Of a stretch of DNA of 9,794 nt, positions 6,052 through 9,794 are shown piece by piece. How positions within the stretch are numbered: the stretch's first letter is position 1; each line of letters starts with the position of its first letter. The translations under genes and the position numbers were made by a program. The stretch is from Candidatus Omnitrophota bacterium (lineage in GTDB: Bacteria; Omnitrophota; Koll11; Aquiviventales; Aquiviventaceae). The stretch is taken from positions 1 to 9,794 of the forward strand of contig JAHFGU010000044.1 in NCBI GenBank assembly GCA_023247285.1, given 5' to 3'. The notes under the pieces are model-generated. The model worked only from the letters and a program-made list of their open reading frames with translations. It had not been told where the DNA came from and made no database searches.

Positions 6052-8370
6052 ATGCCGAACCCAGCCTCGCCCGCACCTGGTGGAGCGGCCAATCCGTCGT
6101 CCATTCCCCCGGTTCAGCCGACCGTGGGACGGCTCATCGTCATCTTCGGCACGAAGGGGGGCATCGGCAAGACCGTCGTCGCGATCAACACCGCCGTCAG
6201 CCTCGCCCAACGCATCAAAAAGCCGGTCTGCCTCATCGATCTCGACGTCATGGCGATGGGGGACATCGCGAAGCTCCTCAGCCTGTCGCTGCCGGGCGCG
6301 ATCGTCGATCTCATGCCCGCGCTCAAACGGATCATCGACGCGCAGCCCGCCACGCCGTCAAACGGCGCCCCGACCGCGGCCGTTGAGCCAGTTCCGACGA
6401 CCGCTCCCTTGAATCTGCCGCTGCACGGGCTGATCGCTCCCCACGCCTCCGGCGTGCACGTCCTGACGTGCCTCTCCAATCCGCGCCAGATCGCCCAACT
6501 GGACCCTAAAGGGCTCGTCCTCCTCTTCCAGGAGCTCAAGCGGCGCTACGAGTACATCATCGTCGACGGCGGGAAAGGGTTTTCCGAGGCCCTGATCGCC
6601 GCCTTCGATGCCGCCAATATGATCTTGCTGGTGGCGACGCCCGATGTGCTCACGCTCTACCAGACCAAGTGGGCGCTCAGCATGGTCGGCAGCCTGCTCT
6701 TTCCCTCGATGATGGTGAAGGCGGTGCTCAACCGCGCCGACAGCCGCGGCAGCATCGGCACGCAGGATGTCCGCGAGGTGATCCCGTGCGAGGTGATCGG
6801 CCAGATTCCCTCGGACGGCCGCACGGTGGGCACGGCGACCAACCAGGGCGTGCCCGTCGTCACGGCCTTCGGGTACTCGAAGGTGGCCGAAGCGTTCACG
6901 CGGCTGGCCGAGGTCCTCGTGACGAAGCCCGAGCTCTACGTGGCGCACCAGGATGTGCCCCGGCACCGGCGCGTGGCCGAAAGCAAGGGGGCTGCCGACG
7001 TCCCGGTGTCGGAGCCCACCCTGTGGTCCTCGCGGCTCTACGCCGCGGAGGAGACCACGCGGCCGGGCGATGCGGTCGACGAGATCGCCGCGATGAAGCG
7101 GCGCATCCATAAGCAGCTCGTCGAGGAGTTGGATCTGAAGCGGCTCAACGTCGGGGCGATCGCCGACAACACCCAGATGGCCGAGCTGCGCAAGCGCGTG
7201 GAGCCGGTGATCGCCAACCTGCTGGCGCGGGAGATGGGCGGCCTGGTCTCCTCGCACGAGGTGCGCGGGCGCCTGGTCAAGGAGATCGTCGATGAGGCGC
7301 TGGGCCTGGGGCCGCTCGAGGAGCTGCTGGCGGACCCGCAGGTGAGCGACATCCTCGTCAACAACAAGGACGAGATCTACGTCGAGCGGCAGGGCAAGCT
7401 GGAGCTGACGACCAAGAAGTTCCTCTCGAACGACCAGGTGCGCGCGGTGATCGAGCGGATCGTCGCCCCCATCGGCCGCCGCATCGACGAGGCCAACCCG
7501 ATGGTCGACGCGCGGCTGCCGGACGGCTCGCGCATCAACGCGATCATCCCGCCCCTGTCCGTGAAAGGCCCGGTGCTCTCGATCCGCAAGTTCGCCCGGG
7601 TCCGGTACACGCTGGACGACCTCATCCGGTTCAACAGCCTCAACCCCTCGATGTTCCAGTTCATCCGCGCCTGCGTCGCCGCGCGCAAGAACATGATCAT
7701 CTCCGGCGGGACCGGCTCCGGCAAGTCGACCCTGCTCAACGTGGTCTCGATGTTCATCCCCGAAGGGGAGCGCATCATCACGATCGAGGACGCGGCCGAG
7801 CTGAAGCTCCAGCAGCCGCACTGGGTCAGCCTCGAGGGCCGCCCGGCCAACGTCGAGGGCAAGGGGCAGGTCTCGATCCGCGACCTCTTCCGCAACGCGC
7901 TGCGCATGCGGCCCGACCGCATCATCATCGGCGAGTGCCGCGGCGCCGAAACCATGGACATGCTCCAGGCGATGAACACCGGCCATGACGGCTCGATGAC
8001 CACCATCCACGCGAACGCCCCGAAAGACGTGATCGCGCGCTTGGACTCCATGGTGCTGATGTCCAACGTGGACTTGCCCGTGCACGCCATCCGCGAGATG
8101 GTCGCCTCCGCCGTCCACGTCATCCTCCATACGGCGCGCCTCTCCGACGGCACCCGGAAGATCACGGCCATCTCGGAGCTCGTCGGGGTGGCCGATGGGG
8201 TCATCGACATGCAGGAGATCTTCGTGTTCCGGCAGCGCGGCGTGACCCCCGAGGGCCGGGTGCTGGGCGAGTTCGTCTCGACCGGCAAGATCCCGCAGTG
8301 CCTGGGCGAAATCCGCATGAAGGGCGTCGAGCTGGATGAGGCGATCTTCAAGCCCGCCGATCGCCGCTGA
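6052..8370 (+). CDS. TadZ(CpaE)-TadA(CpaF) fusion ATPase
   Basis: A 772-residue protein that joins two Tad ATPases. After a Pro/Ala-rich start, residues 26-297 form a ParA/MinD-type domain like TadZ/CpaE: deviant Walker A KGGIGKT at 35-41, LIDLDVMAMGD at 61-71, and IIVDGGKGF with Asp172. TadZ normally helps position the Tad machine at the pole. The usual N-terminal receiver-like domain of TadZ is missing. A linker (about 298-347) leads to a full-length CpaF/TadA module (348-772): KRRIHKQLVEELDLKRLN, LPDGSRINAIIPPL, Walker A GGTGSGKS at 552-559, GECRGAE with Glu628, and the TTIHANAP His-box. All key residues of both ATPases are present. I start at ATG 6052 because the in-frame ATG at 5923 lies inside the secretin gene. 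The ATG codon at 7093, at the module border, has no ribosome binding site, so separate translation of the TadA half is unlikely. Confidence 0.92.
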   Translation: MPNPASPAPGGAANPSSIPPVQPTVGRLIVIFGTKGGIGKTVVAINTAVSLAQRIKKPVCLIDLDVMAMGDIAKLLSLSLPGAIVDLMPALKRIIDAQPATPSNGAPTAAVEPVPTTAPLNLPLHGLIAPHASGVHVLTCLSNPRQIAQLDPKGLVLLFQELKRRYEYIIVDGGKGFSEALIAAFDAANMILLVATPDVLTLYQTKWALSMVGSLLFPSMMVKAVLNRADSRGSIGTQDVREVIPCEVIGQIPSDGRTVGTATNQGVPVVTAFGYSKVAEAFTRLAEVLVTKPELYVAHQDVPRHRRVAESKGAADVPVSEPTLWSSRLYAAEETTRPGDAVDEIAAMKRRIHKQLVEELDLKRLNVGAIADNTQMAELRKRVEPVIANLLAREMGGLVSSHEVRGRLVKEIVDEALGLGPLEELLADPQVSDILVNNKDEIYVERQGKLELTTKKFLSNDQVRAVIERIVAPIGRRIDEANPMVDARLPDGSRINAIIPPLSVKGPVLSIRKFARVRYTLDDLIRFNSLNPSMFQFIRACVAARKNMIISGGTGSGKSTLLNVVSMFIPEGERIITIEDAAELKLQQPHWVSLEGRPANVEGKGQVSIRDLFRNALRMRPDRIIIGECRGAETMDMLQAMNTGHDGSMTTIHANAPKDVIARLDSMVLMSNVDLPVHAIREMVASAVHVILHTARLSDGTRKITAISELVGVADGVIDMQEIFVFRQRGVTPEGRVLGEFVSTGKIPQCLGEIRMKGVELDEAIFKPADRR

Positions 8371-8379
8371 CGAGGCCGA

Positions 8380-8748
8380 ATGGCGCAGGTGGTGATCGAG
8401 CGGTCGGGTGCGATGGTGGCCTCGCAGGCGCGCTTCGCCCGGTCGTTCGTCGCGCGGCTGGTGGGCCTGCTGGGCCGTCACGGGTTAGGCCCGGGCGAGG
8501 CGCTGATCTTCGAGCGGTGCGGCTCGATCCACACGATCGGGATGCGGTTTGCGATCGACGCGATTTTCGTGGATCGCGCATGGAACGTGGTGGCGCTCTT
8601 GAGGGCTCTGGGGCCGTGGCGGCTCATTCCGCCAATCCGGAAGGCCTGGGCGGTGCTGGAGGTCAGGGAGGATACCGTAGCCGGGTGCGGGCTGAAAATC
8701 GGCGACCGCCTGCGGGTGATGGAAGGGCCTTCAGGGGGCCATGGATGA
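8380..8748 (+). CDS. DUF192-family protein
   Basis: A 122-residue protein matching the DUF192 pattern: ARSFVARLVGLLGRHGL early, then GEALIFERCGSIHTIGMRF and AIDAIFVDRAWNVVAL, and near the end AVLEVREDTVAGCGLKIGDR. The SIHTIGMRF-IDAIF block is the family core. No signal peptide is evident, while many DUF192 proteins have one, so this copy is probably cytoplasmic. GAGG at 8372-8375 lies just before the ATG, and the gene follows the fusion ATPase by 9 nt, so they are probably co-transcribed. Its biochemical role is not established to my knowledge. Its position in a tad gene cluster suggests, but does not show, a link to pilus or secretion function. The stop at 8746-8748 lies only 11 nt before the next promoter. 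Confidence 0.85.
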   Translation: MAQVVIERSGAMVASQARFARSFVARLVGLLGRHGLGPGEALIFERCGSIHTIGMRFAIDAIFVDRAWNVVALLRALGPWRLIPPIRKAWAVLEVREDTVAGCGLKIGDRLRVMEGPSGGHG

Positions 8749-8759
8749 GCGAAATCGGT

Positions 8760-8789
8760 TTGACAGCAGCGCCGCAGGTTGGCTATACT
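8760..8789 (+). promoter_or_regulatory. Near-consensus sigma70 promoter for the riboswitch-pilin transcript
   Basis: TTGACA (8760-8765), a perfect -35 box, and TATACT (8784-8789) are separated by 18 nt. The expected start near 8796-8797 puts the first transcribed bases right at the 5' strand of the riboswitch. This is the strongest promoter in the window and makes the pilin block a separate transcription unit. Confidence 0.88.
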
Positions 8790-8798
8790 TGTAAGTAC

Positions 8799-8890
8799 CC
8801 TTCGAACAAGGCAAACTCACGGCGACGTGAGGGCGCAAAGCTTTGGGTCCCCCGAGGCGAGATGGGGGGATAGCCGAGCTGCCGAAAAGG
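8799..8890 (+). promoter_or_regulatory. Cyclic di-GMP-I (GEMM-I) riboswitch aptamer
   Basis: The RNA contains the GEMM-I core in order: GGCAAAC (8810-8816); a 6-bp hairpin CTCACG/CGTGAG closed by the GNRA tetraloop GCGA (8822-8825); GGCGCAAAGC (8832-8841); a second hairpin with TCCCCC 8848-8853 pairing 8865-8870; then GATAGCCGAGCTGCCGAA (8869-8886). The ends pair TTCG 8801-8804 with CGAA 8883-8886, optionally extended by CC 8799-8800 with GG 8889-8890. Aligned by hand to the Vibrio Vc2 aptamer, the ligand-contacting G20 falls on G8810 and the intercalating A47 on A8837. G at position 20 predicts c-di-GMP rather than the cGAMP preference of A20 variants. One departure is G8833 where the consensus has A. 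The class assignment is firm; the ligand preference is inferred. Confidence 0.92.
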
Positions 8891-8905
8891 CGGTTCGGCC
8901 TTTTT
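8881..8905 (+). terminator. Intrinsic terminator / expression platform of the riboswitch
   Basis: GCCGAA (8881-8886) pairs with TTCGGC (8894-8899) around a 7-nt loop, followed by a run of five T (8901-8905) and ATT. The 5' arm is also the 3' strand of the aptamer core and its closing stem, so the ligand-bound fold and this terminator exclude each other. That predicts that c-di-GMP allows read-through (an ON switch). A second, smaller hairpin AAAAGGC/GCCTTTT (8885-8891 with 8898-8904) is possible and partly compatible with the aptamer, so the direction of control is inferred rather than certain. Confidence 0.75.
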
Positions 8906-8990
8906 ATTAGTCTATATATTAAACAGATATATAAACGTCGCGCTAATGTTTTGTTGCTTGCATTATTTTAATTTACCGTATGTGAAATAG
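8906..8990 (+). other. AT-rich leader between riboswitch terminator and first pilin, with a TATATAT dyad
   Basis: An 85-nt stretch far richer in A and T than the rest of the window. TATATAT (8913-8919) and ATATATA (8927-8933) form a perfect 7-bp dyad around a 7-nt spacer. No convincing second promoter or Shine-Dalgarno sequence is visible. It may keep the start region of the pilin mRNA unstructured, or be a regulator or DNA-bending site. Confidence 0.5.
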
Positions 8991-9332
8991 ATGCGACCAA
9001 TGAGGAGGGGACAGGTGACGGTCGAGTACTTCCTGCTCTTTGCAGGCGTGATCGCGCTGACGCTCTTCGGGGTCGCGATGCTGCCCAAGGATGTCCGGGC
9101 ATCGCTGGAGGACATGTTCGACGGTTTGGCCAAGGTGATGAGCACGCCTGGGGAGGATGCGGGAGACGGCGGGGGGGAGGGCTGCGTGCCGAATTGCGCG
9201 GCGATTTGCTCGGCCAAGGGCGCGGGGTGGACGCTGACAACAGGAGCCTGCCCCGGCGGAACTGAGGGCCAAGACGATGAATGCGGCGGGGTCTGCACGT
9301 GCTGCTGCATGCTGCCGGGGATGTGCGCGTGA
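8991..9332 (+). CDS. Flp-like prepilin with a cysteine-rich C-terminal tail
   Basis: A 113-residue protein with a type IVb prepilin start: short basic leader MRPMRRG, then Q-V-T-V-E-Y, so a prepilin peptidase would cut after Gly7 and leave Glu at +5 followed by Tyr. A hydrophobic helix spans about 13-31, then an amphipathic stretch (KDVRASLEDMFDGLAKVM). The tail (52-113) is unusual: a Gly/Asp/Glu spacer and ten cysteines at 65, 69, 73, 87, 98, 102, 104, 105, 106 and 112. Classical Flp pilins are about half this length and lack such a domain. The ATG at 8991 keeps the full leader; ATG 9000 would give a shorter one (MRRG). Neither has a good upstream Shine-Dalgarno sequence. It is the first gene after the c-di-GMP riboswitch and ends 1 nt before the next pilin. 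It may be a minor, tip or specialised pilin. Confidence 0.85.
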   Translation: MRPMRRGQVTVEYFLLFAGVIALTLFGVAMLPKDVRASLEDMFDGLAKVMSTPGEDAGDGGGEGCVPNCAAICSAKGAGWTLTTGACPGGTEGQDDECGGVCTCCCMLPGMCA

Positions 9333-9333
9333 C

Positions 9334-9627
9334 ATGAGACAAGCGCGGCGAGGGCAATCGACGCTGGAATACGCCATGTTCACCGCGGTGGTGGCCGCGG
9401 CGCTGGCGACCATGCAGGTGTACGTCCGGCGCTCGATCCAGGCGAACCTCAAGGCGGTCGAAGACCAGATCAACGCCGAGGCGTTGCCGGATGGCCAGCC
9501 GACACAGCCATCGGGCGGGCCGGCCGGCGGCACCGGCGGCCAGGGCGGCACCGGGAATGCCGGCACGCCGAATACCGGCAACAGCGGGAACAGCGGTGGT
9601 GGACCGGACGGGTTGATTCTCAATTGA
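9334..9627 (+). CDS. Flp-like prepilin with a Gly/Pro/Asn/Thr-rich tail
   Basis: A 97-residue protein beginning MRQARRG followed by Q-S-T-L-E-Y, the class III prepilin cleavage pattern with Glu at +5. A hydrophobic helix spans about 13-30 (AMFTAVVAAALATMQVYV) and a basic/amphipathic helix about 31-50. From residue 52 the chain is low-complexity, rich in Gly, Pro, Asn, Thr and Ser, with no cysteine, and ends DGLILN. The disordered tail would project from the pilus surface. The start at 9334, not the upstream in-frame ATG 9277 inside the first pilin, is chosen because it gives the proper prepilin leader. The gap to the previous stop is 1 nt, so translation is probably coupled. A TadE/TadF-like minor pilin is less likely because of the short N-terminus and the E5-Y6 motif. 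Confidence 0.85.
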   Translation: MRQARRGQSTLEYAMFTAVVAAALATMQVYVRRSIQANLKAVEDQINAEALPDGQPTQPSGGPAGGTGGQGGTGNAGTPNTGNSGNSGGGPDGLILN

Positions 9628-9628
9628 G

Positions 9629-9637
9629 AGGAGGTGA
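9629..9637 (+). promoter_or_regulatory. Full-consensus ribosome binding site that selects the first of two ATGs
   Basis: AGGAGGTGA is a complete match to the anti-Shine-Dalgarno partner. It ends 7 nt before ATG 9645 and 21 nt before the duplicated ATG at 9659. Only the first ATG is correctly spaced and in frame with the pilin motif. Confidence 0.8.
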
Positions 9638-9642
9638 AGGGG

Positions 9643-9673
9643 GCATGGCGCACGAAGCATGGCGCACGAAGCA
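9643..9673 (+). repeat. 14-bp tandem direct repeat over the start codon of the third pilin
   Basis: ATGGCGCACGAAGC occurs twice in direct succession (9645-9658 and 9659-9672) with flanking bases that extend it to about 2.2 copies. The unit is not a multiple of three, so gain or loss of one copy changes the reading frame between the first ATG and the pilin domain. Confidence 0.95.
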
Positions 9674-9794
9674 CGGGCAGAGCACGCTGGAATACATCCT
9701 CGTCTTAGCGGCGATCATCGCGGCCGTGGCGCTGGCGGCCGGTACCATGGTGGGCCCGGCAGTCAGCACCACGATGACCGACGCGACGGGCGCA
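9645..9794 (+). CDS. Flp-like prepilin, N-terminal part (3' end outside window)
   Basis: Fifty codons are visible, open to the right edge. The start MAHEAWRTKHG is followed by Q-S-T-L-E-Y, so the prepilin cut would fall after Gly11 with Glu at +5. A hydrophobic helix (ILVLAAIIAAVALAAGTMV) follows, then a polar stretch. The motif is the same as in the two preceding genes, which makes a run of three prepilins. The ATG at 9645 has a perfect Shine-Dalgarno sequence 7 nt upstream. The leader is encoded by a 14-bp tandem duplication; its second copy carries another ATG (9659) that is out of frame. The gap from the previous stop is 17 nt. What follows the helix cannot be seen. Confidence 0.8.
   Translation, partial: MAHEAWRTKHGQSTLEYILVLAAIIAAVALAAGTMVGPAVSTTMTDATGA

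Noticed and set aside
6358..8481. A 707-codon open frame on the minus strand opposite the TadZ-TadA gene
   Set aside because: It mirrors a well-supported protein on the other strand. The translation is rich in His, Arg, Asp and Gly with no recognisable domain, as expected for a shadow frame in GC-rich DNA.
8716..8740. Short GC-rich palindrome at the end of the DUF192 gene (around GAAGGGCCTTC) as a terminator
   Set aside because: The stem is short, lies inside the coding sequence and has no T-run after it.
8517..8873. A + strand frame running from DUF192 through the riboswitch
   Set aside because: Out of frame with DUF192, spans a near-consensus promoter and a structured RNA, and has no domain.
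1..9794. CRISPR arrays, insertion sequences, phage genes or attachment-site repeats
   Set aside because: No regularly spaced repeats, transposase, integrase or duplicated tRNA end were seen. The tRNA-Glu 3' end is not repeated within the window as far as I can see by eye.

Overview
The window is a GC-rich stretch of a Gram-negative (diderm) bacterial chromosome. It holds most of one Tad/Flp-type (type IVb) pilus and secretion locus, with every gene on the + strand. The diderm call rests on an outer-membrane secretin, a lipoprotein with a clear lipobox and a TonB-type C-terminal domain. The gene set (PilT-like ATPase, tad genes, GEMM-I riboswitch, small Flp-like pilins) would fit an uncultured phylum such as Omnitrophota, or a delta-proteobacterium-like or Nitrospirota-like group. 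I cannot settle the taxon from the sequence alone.

Left flank (1-747): the last 52 codons of a PilT-like retraction ATPase; a Phd/YefM-type antitoxin with its own sigma70 promoter but no complete toxin beside it; and a tRNA-Glu(CTC) with its own promoter. An extended -10 promoter lies just after the tRNA.

Main block (748-8748): a small two-helix membrane protein; a stand-alone CpaF/TadA ATPase; a periplasmic SurA/parvulin-like lipoprotein; CpaB/RcpC; a CpaC/RcpA secretin that carries an extra TonB C-terminal domain; a TadZ(CpaE)-TadA(CpaF) fusion ATPase; and a DUF192 protein. From 748 to 5956 spacing is tight (a 4-nt overlap, otherwise gaps of 6-18 nt), so these genes are probably one operon. 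A 95-nt AT-richer gap precedes the fusion gene. No TadB/TadC platform protein or prepilin peptidase lies in the window.

Right block (8749-9794): a near-consensus promoter starts an RNA whose first nucleotides are a GEMM-I cyclic di-GMP riboswitch, followed by an intrinsic terminator that uses the 3' strand of the aptamer. About 85 nt of AT-rich leader then lead into three consecutive prepilin-like genes, each with a G|QxTxEY processing site. The first has a tail with ten cysteines. The second has a Gly/Pro/Asn/Thr-rich tail. The third runs off the window and has a 14-bp tandem duplication across its start codon.

Taken together, this looks like a Tad machine whose structural genes come from an upstream operon, while its pilin subunits are switched separately by intracellular c-di-GMP at the level of transcription termination. 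The most notable points are the riboswitch control of the pilins, the TadZ-TadA fusion beside a second TadA, the secretin-TonB fusion, and the cysteine-rich pilin tail.
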